Source: Otatea glauca
Taxonomy: Eukaryota; Streptophyta; Magnoliopsida; Poales; Poaceae
Reading direction: 5' to 3'
DNA length: 64,000 nt
NCBI GenBank assembly: GCA_036346275.1
Contig: CM070728.1
Location: 20,918,723 to 20,982,722, forward strand
Shown in pieces: positions 33,426 through 48,058 of the stretch. A program made the position numbers and the translations under genes. Position 1 is the first letter of the stretch. Each line of letters opens with the position of its first letter. The notes beneath the pieces are model-generated. The model worked only from the letters and a program-made list of their open reading frames with translations, made no database searches and was not told the DNA's origin.

Positions 33426-36400
33426 TACCAGGAAAGCGTCAAAATGAACTCCCTCTTGTCTGACATCACTTGAATTGAGCACTCCAGTCGAAACTCCTTT
33501 TTCCCCTCGCCATTTCGCAAGAACCGAAATTGGGAAGAATCGCGATTCGCCAAAATAGTGAGCCTCCTCCCGAATTAATCATTTCGAAGCTTACTAGAGC
33601 GCGACTTGAACTCATCCCACTCGTCCCTTTTTGCTCTTCTTGGCCGCAGCACCACCGCACCGGTCACCCTTCTTCTCCAACTCCGGTCGCTCGGTGGCGA
33701 GCTCCCTCGGCCAATCTCCGGCCCAGCTGACCGCAAAAATGGAATGCCCTGACCCCGTGAATGCTTAAAACACTACCGATTCGGCCGGATTTCACTTCCT
33801 CTTCTTCCCCGGCGAACCGCTTCTCCCTCCGTCGCAGTCGCCGGTGGCGGCTTCGCCCGGCCGTCCCGCCGGCGAGCCCCACCCACATGTGCTTGTGTGA
33901 CCCTGAGGAGCTGCAGTGCCACCCATCCGGCCGGACCTTCGCCGGAGCTCCGTCGCCGCCGCGCCCTAGATCTTCCCCTGCTCCGTGTCACTGAACCGCG
34001 GGCCCCGTCTGTCAGCTGGTCAAGCCCTCCTCAGTTCATTCGGTAAAAGACGTTTCCTCAGTTGTGAAAGCGTATTTTCAATATTTTCAGTTTATTTCAA
34101 TACCCGAATTAATTCAAACATTTATAACTTTTGCATTATAACTCCGAATTGAGTGAAATAAAATTCTAAATTTATATAAAATCTATTTCTTTCAGAATAT
34201 AAAATAATATTTTGGAAATGTTCACTGGGTAAATTTTGAATTCAAATTTAAAAGGGAAGGCTAAAGACATGCTTCATATGAAATTTTTGTAAATAAACTT
34301 TGGAATGAATAAAACCAATTTTAGTGAAACACTCATGTTTCCAGGAGTTCAAATATATAAAAATATTTAAATTTCGTTATTGTTTGAAATACCTTTTATT
34401 AAAGATTGTATTCAACGCTAGAAATTCAAATGTACATAATTTGAATAAAAGAAATATGGAATAAGTAAAATTGATTTCTAAATAATATTATGGCAGTAGG
34501 ATACCTGAGTTTGCCAAAATAATTAAGAAATGAATTGGATTTGAACTATCTTTAACAAATATCAAATAATTTGAGTATGAAATGTATATGCATATGCATA
34601 TAGAATCAAATAGTCAATATAGAGATCAATTGAATTCAAATGATCACCAAACCAGTTTTATTATACCTCTGCAGTTGCAAGGTTTCCAGATATAAAATAA
34701 TATTAAAGGTTACTATATAAAGCAGTAAATGATCAATAATTAAAGTGTTAATAATTGCATAATTGGAATAGTTGTAACCTTCGCGAATAAACTCAGAATT
34801 TGATGAAACCAAATCCTATAACCTTGAAAAATGGTACCCTTGCTGTTTATTCAAAAATGCCTTATGTTTGTGCTAGGGTGAAATAAAATAATGTTAGACC
34901 CTAATGATCGTTCATAGGAAAATCATCGCGGATAAAAGCCAATTGCCGTGAAACCAACTTTAAATCACTTCTAATGTCATGACCTGTTAATATCTGAAAA
35001 ATGAGTAGATTATCCTAGACGGTGTAGTCGCAGTCCTATATCAAAAACTGAACCCTTAACAAGTAGTAAATTGAACTATCAAGCTTTTTCGTCAACCTGT
35101 AGAACCTCTCGTCTAAATGCAAATGTTATGGAAATCAGTTTAGAAATGATAATTAGGATATGGTCTACCATATTCTAGAAAAATATTTTTGTTACAACTT
35201 GCATTTCAATTAAATCCTGCTAGTTGAATACCCCCTAAAAATTATAGTTTTCGTAACCTTTAATGTCACATAAACATTTTCAACTATGAAAATAATGTCT
35301 CACCTAAAAGCTAAAATGTATGAGATCAGCCTAGATACTTTATTTTAAGTAATCGTTATCCAATTCCAAAGAAATAATCTGTTTTCGTCATGTTTTGCAT
35401 ATAAACTCTAATAGTCAAATAACCCTTAGTTGTATGTTTAATAAACCTTGTCATAATAAGATTAAGTGAACCCTGTAATAAGGAATTTGTAGTTAATAAA
35501 TTTGTATCACCAGAACCTTCTTAAAAACCATAAATAAATCTAATTAGCTAGCTTATCAATCATAGTTTATTTAAAATCTTTCATATGCAATCTTAAGGCT
35601 AAGTACTATTTGCATAACCCTATAACTAGTGTTTTAATTCTATTAATCCAAATAATTTTAGCATCTATAATTCGAAATCGTAAATACTAAAATTCATAAT
35701 TTCTTTTAGCCTCTTGGATTCGTAAAGCAAGAATAGATAATCTATAAAAGAAGCCGTGTTTGTTCATCATAAAAGCCATTAAGTATATGAATATGTAATT
35801 AACTAAATCATGAGGTCTTGAAATCATCTAATTCAAACCCTAAAGCGTTCCTGTTTTCTGCAATGTATCTTTACTTGATTTTCTGTCTGTCTTCTTTTTG
35901 CCCTTATTAAAGCTTGTTATTTGCTTTATTTCCGTTGAACGACGTGTAGAACCCGATGTCGCCGTTTCCTTCGTCGACTTCATTTATTGCGACCTCGTCT
36001 TCACCATAAGCAATGATTAAGCAAGGCAAGCGTCCCTTTGACCATATTGATCCCAGTATTTAATTATCATGTTGTTTATCAAATTGTTTCATGCATGCGT
36101 TTACTTTCTGTAAATTCGCTATTTTGGGGTATTGGTAGATATACCTGTTGTCACATGAAACTCCTTGTTAATTATGGAAATGTGAACCTTGATAACCATA
36201 GAATAGGGCTAGACAATACTTAATGCCAAATTGGGTATATGCGATCATGTTAATCCTGCTTAGCCATGCTTTAGCTTTTTGTGGGGCAAATGATCATGAT
36301 GAAAATTGTTTCCCAAAATGTTTTATATGGAACCTAAATGGTCCTTTGTGGGAAAATGGTTGCTGGTAGTTTGATTAAAAACCCAAAATAAAACTATGGT

Positions 36401-37264
36401 TTTGATGCGGGCGATTATTGGCAATAGCCGGATGTGCAGAGGGATTTGCACGTAGTATAGGGTGGAGTATCGCCCGTGTCAGATTAAAGACCGAGCAATG
36501 GGATGTTGTAGATCCATGTTTTTCGTACAACCACGAGGGCTTGTATGGGCGGGTCTTAGCCTATTAAGTTGTTTAGATGTGGCTTTGCATTTATGGAAGG
36601 CGGGAGATTGCACAGGCATTCCTTTCCAGGTCTGCTTGTAGGGGTTTCTACATACCAATGCAACGGTGTACGCCTTGCCCTGGACAGAGACGTGGTGTTG
36701 TGTGTGATAAATGTGGATCCACGGCTTGGGTGAGTGTCTCTGTCTTCGTGGCGAGGTTAACGCCCCGGCTGGTGTAAAGCCACGTCTAGATAATGTAACG
36801 GCTCTGTATGATCTCCTTGCCGACACACCAAAGGAAGTGTGTTAATTGTTCTGGCGAAAAGGTTGATCATTCCTTGTGGGTAAAGTGTACACCTCTGCAG
36901 AGTGTAAATCTAATCGATTAGCCGCGCCCGCGGTTATGGGCACTTGGGGAAAATCCTCCCAATGTTAGTCTTTGGTATTTTTCTAAAATTGGGTTTGGTC
37001 TGAACTTGTTTTAGCAACTGTTGCTTTATGTCGAAGGGCTGGCATTGATGGACCTTATGGTTTGGATTATTCGAACTCACGTCATGGAGGACTGTGAGTA
37101 TTACTTACTGTTGTATATATTTCTTATCAATCAACTTGCTTTTATAAATTCCGTTTGCAAATGATAACTTGTTTTACAATTCAATTTCGCTTTATGCAAA
37201 TTAATCAGATTAGCCTTTCCTTTGAAATGGCCTGCATATATTATAGGTTTTGCTCAAGTCTTGC

Positions 37265-37283
37265 TGAGTACGTAAAGTACTCA
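37265..37283. repeat. Conserved LTR palindrome (LARD 5' LTR)
   Basis: TGAGTAC-GTAAA-GTACTCA, a perfect 7-bp inverted repeat preceded by TTGC, 330 bp from the LTR end. The same arms with other loops occur in LTR B and in both chromovirus LTRs. Confidence 0.8.
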
Positions 37284-37617
37284 CCCTTGCTTAATTATTA
37301 TTTTAGGTGGATGAGTTAGCGAGGCTTCGAGTCTCTTTCGTCGCAGGTTGCGGGATCTTCTTCGTCGTGTTCTATCTGGAGTTTATACCTTGTCAGTTGC
37401 CTGCGGGGTTGGATGGGCAAACTACAAGATATTGCTTCTTTTGCTGCTTTAATATCTGAGTTGTAGCTTCTCTTTGTATATTAGTTTCCGCTGTAATTGT
37501 TTGTGGTGTGGTTGTGATTCCAATTGTTGTAAACATGTGAGTGCTAGCTACTGATCCAGGGAATAGCACAGTAATCACATGGATGTTCCTGTTCATCAGA
37601 ACGGGGTCTCACAGAAG

Positions 37618-37629
37618 TGGTATCAGAGC
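37618..37629 (+). promoter_or_regulatory. Primer binding site, tRNA-iMet type (LARD)
   Basis: TGGTATCAGAGC, four bases after the 5' LTR end, the standard initiator-methionine tRNA primer site of plant LTR retrotransposons. Confidence 0.9.
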
Positions 37630-40600
37630 TATGCTGACTGTAGGATAAACCCTAGATAGAATGGTCGTTAGTGTTGGAATAAGTAAGTTCAAAATCTTAT
37701 TTCCAAAAGCTACTGTATTTGAAGAAGGTAGACTTTGCAATTCTTACCTTCTCCTTAAGATCCTACTCTTATCTACACTTTCATTTTGGTTTATAAATAA
37801 ATTCCTCTTTCCTTAAAAGTAATTCTCGCATATAGCCCGTCTTCGCTAGTTGCTTTTGAAGATGTCCAAGACATGTCGCTACCATCCTTCATGCTAGCCG
37901 ATGAAGACCACAATGTCTATGCCAACATTCTCAAGGAAGCAGACAACACTTCACTAACCTTGACAAGACAGAAGTAAAGCCTACTTCATGAAGAGCCAGC
38001 ATCACCCGACAATAAAATACGGAAGATTAGATATATTAGGGTCCCCTTGAGAACCCTTACGAGTAACATATTATCTTGCTCTAGTTATATAAAGCATTTT
38101 TATGTGGTGTCTTTCTCTTGCTATTGTGGAATGGTTTTTATTTTGTTTGCCCGGATGATTTATGTGTGAACCTAACCACTAGGTTAAAGTTTCGCAATAA
38201 ATTGTCCTTTTGTATGAATAAGGAAAACTTAGCCCATAGAATAAATCGGAAATTATAAAATAGTTTATCTCTCCTTTCTATAAAATTTCCTCCAAACTTA
38301 TCCTTTCTTTCTGTAGACTTCTCATCTGTGTAATCTTTTGGTCATTTTCTCAAAATCAAGCCTCATCAAGATTAGTAATATAGTCTCTATTACTACTTCC
38401 AGCTTTACTTGAAACCGCTCCATTCATAAATAAACCAAGGCTGAGATGCAATTAATCGCCAACTTACATAAGCTGATTTAGGCTAGTTAAAACCTAATTG
38501 TTCCCAATAATAACTCTTGACCATGCCGCGAAATTCACCTCATTACCTTATCTAGATTATATAACATGAAAATGAACTAGAGCCCGAGAAGTTATATACT
38601 TCTGAATGAAAACCTTAGAAGGGTTACTAAAATAGAACTAGAAAAATCGAAAAGTCTTGTTTTCTAAATAGAAACCTTAGAATGGTTATCAAATGAAAAC
38701 CGAAAAGTTGAAAGCCTTATTTTCTAATAGAAATGTAAAAAGAGCAGCATTAGTTGTAGATATACTCTTTTCCCATTTGTGAGATTTAGTTTCCTTATCT
38801 GTGTACTCTTCCCTTTTAATGGATATTTCATATACCCATTTCTTCTTTGTAGAGCTTTCTTTCTTCACTTCTAGTTATTCTTTCTAGAAGTATTTCTCTC
38901 CATCTTTGTGCTTAATAAAAGCCACCAGTGAATATCTTTGAAAATAATTCGGGTAGTAAGTCAACAACATCATGATGTCTATGTCAACAACTTCAAGAAG
39001 ATGGAAGTAACAAAGAATCACAGCTTCTCTAATTTCATAGAAGTTTTGGAATATTGACATCAACAAGTGGTGCAAACGTTAAAAGAAACTTGTTGCCGAA
39101 CAGCTTGCTATAAGAGATAGTATGATCTAAATTACATGTTATTCTAAGTAAAGCTCTTGAACGTAAATACGTATGATTAGGCTAATAGAAGAAAAACCTT
39201 AGGTACCCTCCCGTATACTAAGTTGAATGCATATATAATTTTAGTGTGTTGTTAAAATTTTGTTGTAAAACTTTTGTGTTGCTTTCGGGTTACTCTCGTA
39301 AATGTTAAACCATTAGGTTGAAATTTACGATGTGCCGACCCTTATTTAATAAGAAAATTTAATTAAGAAAATTTTAAGGAACGAAAAATTGCCTTATGAA
39401 CTAATAACTACCTAGTAGCCAACCTTGAAACGATGTTTTAATGAATGAGAAATTGCCTTATAAACTAACCAGCAATTACTTAATCCATATATATGCTATT
39501 CTCAAAATAAAATTTTAATGAACGACATGTTGTCCCATGACCTAGTTAACCCCTATCTAACCGTATCTCTCTCATTCCAACACTTTATCACACATTGTTG
39601 TAGGATGCCGGTTACAAGGACTATTAGCAAAATTATGCAAAGTGAGACCGCACAAAGTTCTCAACCACCAAAAGAATGATAATCCTACCCCAGTCTAACC
39701 AAATTCAACTAAGGCACTTCCCTTTCAACATAGCAATCATCATAACTCCCTACTTTCTCAAGGTTTGTAAAAACCACAACTAGAGTTAATTAGAAAGAAT
39801 CAAATGTTACGTTGTAAAGTGGATAACCCGTATCTAGCCATCTTTTCCCAATTCCAACATCTTGTCGAACATTATTTCAGTGTGCCTACGACACAATCTA
39901 TTAATACATCCATTGAAAGTAATGAGTAATAAATTATTCAGCCTTTATAATCAACCTTTGGCTATCCCCAAATAATTCTAGTCGAGATGCATCCTTTTAT
40001 TCATGTCAAACATTTTAACAAACTGAATACCTCTCCTTGAGTTAGTTTAAATTTTGCTAAAGATTCTTGGTATAAATTGCTAACACTCCCCATCTACTCG
40101 TGAAACCCAACCAAGAAAAACGAATGCCAAAATCTCCAACCTTAGCACAAGTGCTCGCCGTAATAAAACAAAATCACTATACACATACTTTTCTTCTTCA
40201 CGACAGCAAGCAGCCAGCTTTTTGTTAAAACCAAACATCTAGTGCAATTCATTGCACCGAACACGTAGCTTCACTGCACACATGACAAAAAGGATTAATT
40301 TGACACTGCACCTTTTCACCTAGTCTTTTCCTTCTCCTCTCCTTTGTCTTTCTTTCGAACGAGCCAGGTACAGAGTAGAGCGCAATTTTTCTTTGCGTTC
40401 ACATTTGATGCCTGCTTCGGTGGCTTGCTCCCACTGCCCGATGATCACCATGGTAGGGTGCGCCGTCTCCCTCACCCCATAGTAGCAGGCCAACGCGATG
40501 CCCGACTCACCAATGCCAGTAATGATGATGAGACATGCACTATACTCTTATCTCTGCTCATGTGCACCTAATTCAACCCTGTCATTTACCATCACCGCAC

Positions 40601-42958
40601 ATACGTTCAGCCGTTAAGCTTTCCCTGTTTCTTTGGTCAATCAAACCGTGGAAACAGCACTTGTTGCATAGACCCGTTGCAACTTGGCCACCTTTACTCG
40701 CACCTGTTCGCATCTTGTAGAGACATTTTCATTCCTTTTTAAATACTTAACCATAGTTCTCTTGGTTTACCCCGCTTCTTTTCTACAAACACCACAAACT
40801 TCTCTGTGTTGGCAAGGATTGTACTCAGCCAGCCATTGCTTTTACGATGATCTCAAAAATTTTAGTGCTTTCCCTATCCTGCATCTTGCAGAAAACGTTC
40901 TCCACAAATCTGCATGTAAGATGAAAAACTAGCTGTCAGATGAACTTGAAACTAGTTGTTGTCCTAGCCTGTTCTTCCTTTAAAGACAGCTTGTCATCTT
41001 TGAGTTATGATTCCTTTCAAACTCTATCATGCCACATGTTCGTTTTAAAAATGACTATCTTGTTCTTTTGGATCTTCATCAAGCTTTGAAACATGACCAT
41101 ATCTCATAGAAGACTCGGTCAAAATTATGACTCCAAGAGTAAAAGAAATAAAATCCGAAGCAGTTTACTCGAAAAATCAATTAAAGAAATGATGCTTGAA
41201 CAAAGATACTTGTTCTAAAAAGAATTCTACTCACTCCATGTTGAATTTCAATCATCATTTGTCATCCCTCCAACAACACCAATGAACATCTGTCTGTTAC
41301 TCAAAACCGAAAAGCCAAAAATTTCTTACTTTTGATGTAGTAAGCGTGGGCGATCCCAACAGTTGCCTAAAGAAGAAACAAGATCTATTTCGTTCTCAAC
41401 CTCGAGGAGATATACAACAACCTTAAAACTGACCTCAGGAATTTGAAGGCCAACACGCACCAATGTTTGCATCTACACCAACTTAAGACATCAAACATGG
41501 CATACCTGACGCAATGCCAGGTACATCCCTTATAAATACAGTTTTTATCAGAACTTAGATTAATTTGAAATCATCTTGTATCTTTAGATCTACTCGAAGT
41601 CAACCAAAGGTTCATGTAGAATCTTTTCTTAAGCTAATAATTTGATAAGCGAAATGTTGCCTTATAAATCGAATTGAACTCTCATCAAAATATGTCTTAA
41701 CTTAGTCTATCCAAATGGCCGGTAAAAGGTCAAGTACTAAACTTTCAATTTTCATCTTTAACCATTACCCGATAAGTCCTCCATTTGTTCTGTAATCAAT
41801 GAAAAATTAACACCTCGGATTTAGCTGTCTCCTACTTATGTTTCTAAAAGTCAGCTCAAACCAAATTTATTCGCAGCTAACCTCATCAATCCCAGTTACC
41901 CACAACACTTATTCACGAAAGAAACTTATGACCTACCAGATGCAGTATTAGATACGATGCTTATATATATATATTTGAACCCTGCTAGAATTCAAATTTA
42001 ATTCCAAGGTCAACCCTTTGACCCTAGTCGCCTCCCTCCTGATCATTTGTTTTATAACATTAATAAACAAACTTGTTATTGTTTCAAATAAGATGGATAA
42101 CGTCATCTACATTAACCAAGAAGAACTTGAACACTTCGCCAACATCTGGCTAAGTAGAGTTCTTCATCTCGTCAAGGAAGACATTAGTAATCTCCAAGCC
42201 GTTGCAAAGACTTAGGAAAACATCAAGTACCTAGAGTAACTCTGCCTCGACGATAGGCTCTGGATATAAACATTTTTCGCAGGCGATTGCGCCTAACACT
42301 TGTGTGGTATTGAGTACATCCCTTGTGTATTCAATACCTGCAAGCAATCTTTTGATTGTATACATTCCATTCCTCCATAGTTGCTAAATGCAAGGGAAAT
42401 CCGAAACCCTTTGTCTATTAAGGTGGTCAAACGAATTAAATCGTCAGGATCATCTTATAACCCTTTTGCTTCAACTCAATCCTTGAATCATCTCTATTCT
42501 GTTGTTAATCTATAGACAACTTTGAATAACAATTAATCTCGATTAATTTCGTCAACCGTTGTTAAAACTATGCAGATCAACCGTTGTATTCAAATATCCT
42601 TTCTTGATAATAACATTCGTCCTTCCCAATGAATCTAATGACAATGCATATTTTCTGTCACCTCAAATAATCTAAACATATCACATGCCATTCTCTAAAT
42701 TAAATTATTTTATTAACAGTCTTGGTTATACAATCAAAAGATATATATAGAAAATAATAATATCCCTTATCTGCTTACGCAAAACCCAAATAGAAGCCTT
42801 CTCTATTCTCAGCACATTGACTCAGAGTTGCAAGAAGAAACTCCAGTAAAGCGACTACACTGAAGATAAGAATACAAGGAAACGATAAACTTACTATCGA
42901 GAAGAAGAAGTTCCATAACCTACCAAGTCCTTGCAAATCTCGGGGACGAGATTCCTGT
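37630..42958 (+). other. LARD internal region, non-coding
   Basis: AT-rich, with stops in all frames. The longest frames (42018-42215, 40344-40571) have no recognisable family. It shows degenerate repetition: a 60-bp unit twice at 38609-38728, GAAATTGCCTTATAAACTAA-like segments near 39390, 39450 and 41660, and two related segments about 285 bp apart (39550 and 39835). No trace of gag-pol is visible by eye. It may hold packaging and dimerisation signals (inference). The end, from CAAATCTCGGGGACGAGATT, is the chromovirus-type pre-polypurine region. Confidence 0.75.
38609..38728. repeat. Degenerate 60-bp tandem duplication in LARD interior
   Basis: Two adjacent copies share AAACCTTAGAA-GGTTA, then GAAAAGT-TTG...TTTTCTAA. 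The copies differ at many positions, so the duplication is old compared with the LTRs. Confidence 0.65.
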
Positions 42959-42970
42959 AAGGGGGGTAGA
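42959..42970 (+). promoter_or_regulatory. Polypurine tract (LARD)
   Basis: AAGGGGGGTAGA two bases before the 3' LTR. It is the plus-strand primer site, preceded by CTCGGGGACGAGATTCCTGT. The coding chromovirus has the equivalent AAGGGGGGTGGA at 54182-54193 (minus strand). Confidence 0.88.
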
Positions 42971-44199
42971 TTTGTAACATCCCGAAAAATAAAATAATAT
43001 AAAAATAAATATTTTAAATTTGAAAATATTTATTTATGAGCTTTATTGGATTTATTGGATCTTATCTGAATTTCCTTGGATTTATGCTTTGTATGAAAAA
43101 TCCAACAAATGAAATTAAAGAATGGAAATGGTAAAAAGGCAAAATGGTAAGAAGATAAAAGGTAAAAGTAAAATCTTGAAAAGTATATATATTTAAAATC
43201 ATTTTAACTGGTACATGAATTTTTAATGCATAGCATAGTGAATAAAAAGTTGAAAAGACATCCTTTTGACCTCCAAATAGTGCAAGGACAGATTTATTAT
43301 AAAATTTTCTAAAATTATCTATACCTGGAAAATTTACCATGATTCCCAAAATACAGTATTTACCGCTGGTAAAAGTTGTAGAAATTTATCATGTCATCTA
43401 AGCCGTTCAAAAATTCAAAAACTGAGGCATTGGAAATCTGTAAATCAGCATGTCAGAATTTATATAAAATAAATATATAATATTTTAACTTGAAATTTTT
43501 ATGGGAGAATAAATATGTTCAGTAGAACTCTTATAAAAAGTTTTAAAAATAATTAATGCAATTTGGAAATTTAATTAAATCGAAATCCGAAATCAAAATT
43601 CTGAGCAGTGCACAGTGTCAGAATTTGTATAATTTAACCCTGCGGTATTTGGGTCTCAAATTTTTACTGAAGGTTAGAAACTACCAGTAGAGATCGGTCA
43701 AAAAGTTTCACAAAATCACACACTGATTTGATAGCGTTTTGAATGCTCACATGGAGCTGTCTTGCCCAAGCTTATCCCTCGACCCGATTTCTCTCACCGA
43801 CATGTGGGGCCAACTTTATCCCGTAACGGTTCGCTCAAAGCAACGGAGAAACCCTGTAGTCGCTGACCAGTGGTCCCGACCCCACTTGCCAGTTGCTCCT
43901 TCCTTTTCTTCTCTTTTCTCCCCATTGCCGCCTCTGCTTTGTTCCATTCCTCTCGCCGAGACAGCCGAAGGCCCCGATTCTTCTCTTGCGGCGCTGGCTT
44001 CGCGATTGATTGCATCGCGCGCCTTCCCTGCTTGACCCCTGCCACGTTCATCCTCGAGACTTGTGCGCCATACCTTGACCAGCCGCGTCCATTCCTTGCC
44101 GGCAAAAGGGGCGTGCTCCACTTCATTGCGCAAGCGCCAAAAAACAGCCGCAGCTTCAGCTCATCCGTTCAAACACTGGTGCCACCGACTCCCTTCGGC

Positions 44200-44205
44200 T
44201 ATAAG
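44200..44205 (+). promoter_or_regulatory. LARD 3' LTR TATA-like box
   Basis: GGCTATAAGTACC, identical to 33420. In the 3' LTR it could drive read-out into the neighbouring LTR C sequence. Confidence 0.45.
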
Positions 44206-47200
44206 TACCAGGAAAGCGTCAAAATGAACTCCCTCTTGTCTGACATCACTTGAATTGAGCACTCCAGTCGAAACTCCTTTTTCCCCTCGCCATTTCTGCC
44301 AAGAACCCGAAATTGGGGAAGAATCGCGATTTCGCCAAAATAGTGAGCCTCCTCCCGAATTAATCATTTCTGAAGCTTACTAGAGCCGCACTGAACTCAT
44401 CCCACTCGTCCCTTTTTGCTCTTCTTGGCCGCAGCACCACCGCACCGGTCACCCTTCTTCTCCAACTCCGGTCGCTCGGTGGCGAGCTCCCTCGGCCAAT
44501 CTCCGGCCCAGCTGACCGCAAAAATGGAATGCCCTGACCCCGTGAATGCTTAAAACACTACCGATTCGGCCGGATTTCACTTCCTCTTCTTCCCCGGCGA
44601 ACCGCTTCTCCTCCGCCATGAGCCGCGGTGTGGCTTCGCTCGGTCGTCCCGCCGAGAGCCCCCACCCACATGTGCGCTGTGACCCCTCGAGCTCTGCCGT
44701 GCCACCCATCCGTGGGACCTTCACGGACTCCGTCGCCGCGCGCGCCTAGATCTTCCTCGCTCCGTGTCATCGAACCGCGGGCCCGTCATCACCTGGTCAA
44801 GCCCTCCTCGATTCATTCGGTAAAAGACGTTTCCTCGATTGTGAAAGCGTATTTTCAATATTTTCAGTTTATTTCAATACCCGAATTAATTCAAACATTT
44901 ATAACTTTTGCATTATAACTCCGAATTGAGTGAAATAAAATTCTAAATTTATATAAAATCTATTTCTTTCAGAATATAAAATAATATTTTGGAAATGTTC
45001 ACTGGGTAAATTTTGAATTCAAATTTAAAAGGGAAGGCTAAAGACATGCTTCATATGAAATTTTTGTAAATAAACTTTGGAATGAATAAAACCAATTTTA
45101 GTGAAACACTCATGTTTCCAGGAGTTCAAATATATAAAAATATTTAAATTTCGTTATTGTTTGAAATACCTTTTATTAAAGATTGTATTCAACGCGCTAG
45201 AAATTCAAATGTACATAATTTGAATAAAAGAAATATGGAATAAGTAAAATTGATTTCTAAATAATATTATGGCAGTAGGATACCTGAGTTTGCCAAAATA
45301 ATTAAGAAATGAATTGGATTTGAACTATCTTTAACAAATATCAAATAATTTGAGTATGAAATGTATATGCATATGCATATAGAATCAAATAGTCAATATA
45401 GAGATCAATTGAATTCAAATGATCACCAAACCAGTTTTATTATACCTCTGCAGTTGCAAGGTTTCCAGATATAAAATAATATTAAAGGTTACTATATAAA
45501 GCGATAAATGATCAATAATTAAAGTGTTAATAATTGCATAATTGGAATAGTTGTAACCTTCATGAATAAACTCAGAATTTGATGAAACCAAATCCTATAA
45601 CCTTGAAAAATGGTACCCTTGCTGTTTATTCAAAAATGCCTTATGTTTGTGCTAGGGTGAAATAAAATAATGTTAGACCCTAATGATCGTTCATAGGAAA
45701 ATCATCGCGGATAAAAGCCAATTGCCGTGAAACCAACTTTAAATCACTTCTAATGTCATGACCTGTTAATATCTGAAAAATGAGTAGATTATCCTAGACG
45801 GTGTAGTCGCAGTCCTATATCAAAAACTGAACCCTTAACAAGTAGTAAATTGAACTATCAAGCTTTTTCGACAACCTGTAGAACCTCTCGTCTAAATGCA
45901 AATGTTATGGAAATCAGTTTAGAAATGATAATTAGGATATGGTCTACCATATTCTAGAAAAATATTTTGTTACAACTTGCATTTCAATTAAATCCTGCTA
46001 GTTGAATACCCCCTAAAAATTATAGTTTTCGTAACCTTTAATGTCACATAAACATTTTCAACTATGAAAATAATGTCTCACCTAAAAGCTAAAATGTATG
46101 AGATCAGCCTAGATACTTTATTTTAAGTAATCGTTATCCAATTCCAAAGAAATAATCTGTTTTCGTCATGTTTTGCATATAAACTCTAATAGTCAAATAA
46201 CCCTTAGTTGTATGTTTAATAAACCTTGTCATAATAAGATTAAGTGAACCCTGTAATAAGGAATTTGTAGTTAATAAATTTGTATCACCAGAACCTTCTT
46301 AAAAACCATAAATAAATCTAATTAGCTAGCTTATCAATCATAGTTTATTTAAAATCTTTCATATGCAATCTTAAGGCTAAGTACTATTTGCATAACCCTA
46401 TAACTAGTGTTTTAATTCTATTAATCCAAATAATTTTAGCATCTATAATTTGAAATCGTAAATACTAAAATTCATAATTTCTTTTAGCCTCTTGGATTCG
46501 TAAAGCAAGAATAGATAATCTATAAAAGAAGCCGTGTTTGTTCATCATAAAAGCCATTAAGTATATGAATATGTAATTAACTAAATCATGAGGTCTTGAA
46601 ATCATCTAATTCAAACCCTAAAGCGTTCCTGTTTTCTGCAATGTATCTTTACTTGATTTTCTGTCTGTCTTCTTTTTGCCCTTATTAAAGCTTGTTATTT
46701 GCTTTATTTCCGTTGAACGACGTGTAGAACCCGATGTCGCCGTTTCCTTCGTCGACTTCATTTATTGCGACCTCGTCTTCACCATAAGCAATGATTAAGC
46801 AAGGCAAGCGTCCCTTTGACCATATTGATCCCAGTATTTAATTATCATGTTGTTTATCAAATTGTTTCATGCATGCGTTTACTTTACAGAATTCGCTATT
46901 TTGGGGTATTGGTAGATATACCTGTTGTCACATGAAACTCCTTGTTAATTATGGAAATGTGAACCTTGATAACCATAGAATAGGGCTAGACAATACTTAA
47001 TGCCAAATTGGGTATATGCGATCATGTTAATCCTGCTTAGCCATGCTTTAGCTTTTTGTGGGGCAAATGATCATGATTAAAATTGTTTCCCAAAATGTTT
47101 TATATGGAACCTAAATGGTCCTTTGTGGGAAAATGGTTGCTGGTAGTTTGATTAAAAACCCAAAATAAAACTATGGTTTTGATGCGGGCGATTATTGGCA

Positions 47201-48039
47201 ATAGCCGGATGTGCAGAGGGATTTGCACGTAGTATAGGGTGGAGTATCGCCCGTGTCAGATTAAGGACCGAGCAATGGGATGTTGTAGATCCATGTTTTT
47301 CGTACAACCACGAGGGCTTGTATGGGCGGGTCTTAGCCTATTAAGTTGTTTAGATGTGGCTTTGCATTTATGGAAGGCGGGAGATTGCACAGGCATTCCT
47401 TTCCAGGTCTGCTTGTAGGGGTTTCTACATACCAATGCAACGGTGTACGCCTTGCCCTTGACAGAGACGTGGTGTTGTGTGTGATAAATGTGGATCCACG
47501 GCTTGGGTGAGTGTCTCTGCTCTCGTGGCGAGGGTTAACGCCCCGGCTGGTGTAAAGCCACGTCTAGATAATGTAACGGCTCAGATGATCTCGCTTGCCG
47601 ACACACCAAAGGAAGTGTGTTAATTGTTACGCGAAAAGGTTGATCATTCCTTGTGGGTAAAGTGTACACCTCTGCAGAGTGTAAATCTAATCGATTAGCC
47701 GCTACCATGTTATGGGCACTTGGGAAAATCCTCCCAATGTTAGTCTTTGGTATTTTTCTAAAATTGGGTTTGGTCTGAACTTGTTTTAGCAACTGTTGCT
47801 TTATGTCGAAGGGCTGGCATTGATGGACCTTATGGTTTGGATTATTCGAACTCACGTCATGGAGGACTGTGAGTATTACTTACTGTTGTATATATTTCTT
47901 ATCAATCAACTTGCTTTTATAAATTCCGTTTGCAAATGATAACTTGTTTTACAATTCAATTTCGCTTTATGCAAATTAACTGTATTAGCCTTTCCTTTGA
48001 AATGGCCTGCATATATTATAGGTTTTGCTCAAGTCTTGC

Positions 48040-48058
48040 TGAGTACGTAAAGTACTCA
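48040..48058. repeat. Conserved LTR palindrome (LARD 3' LTR)
   Basis: TGAGTAC-GTAAA-GTACTCA, identical to the 5' LTR copy, 329 bp from the LTR end. Confidence 0.8.

Larger units (their letters stand above)
32205..37613 (+). repeat. LARD 5' LTR, 5,409 bp
   Basis: Layout: AT-rich start (32205-32960), GC-rich promoter block (32980-34030) with a TATA-like box at 33420, a long AT-rich part, then the conserved 3' region (36000-37613) with the TGAGTAC palindrome. The longest frame (32970-33473, 167 codons) is not kept in the other LTR and shows no domain, so the LTR is judged non-coding. Confidence 0.92.

Noticed and set aside
32970..33473. 167-codon frame in the LARD 5' LTR GC-rich block
   Set aside because: The matching frame in the 3' LTR is broken and shifted (127 codons at 43870-44253), frames of similar length occur on the opposite strand, and no domain is visible.
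42018..42215. 65-codon frame near the end of the LARD interior
   Set aside because: No recognisable domain and no start context; it ends long before the polypurine tract. It is too short to support a product.
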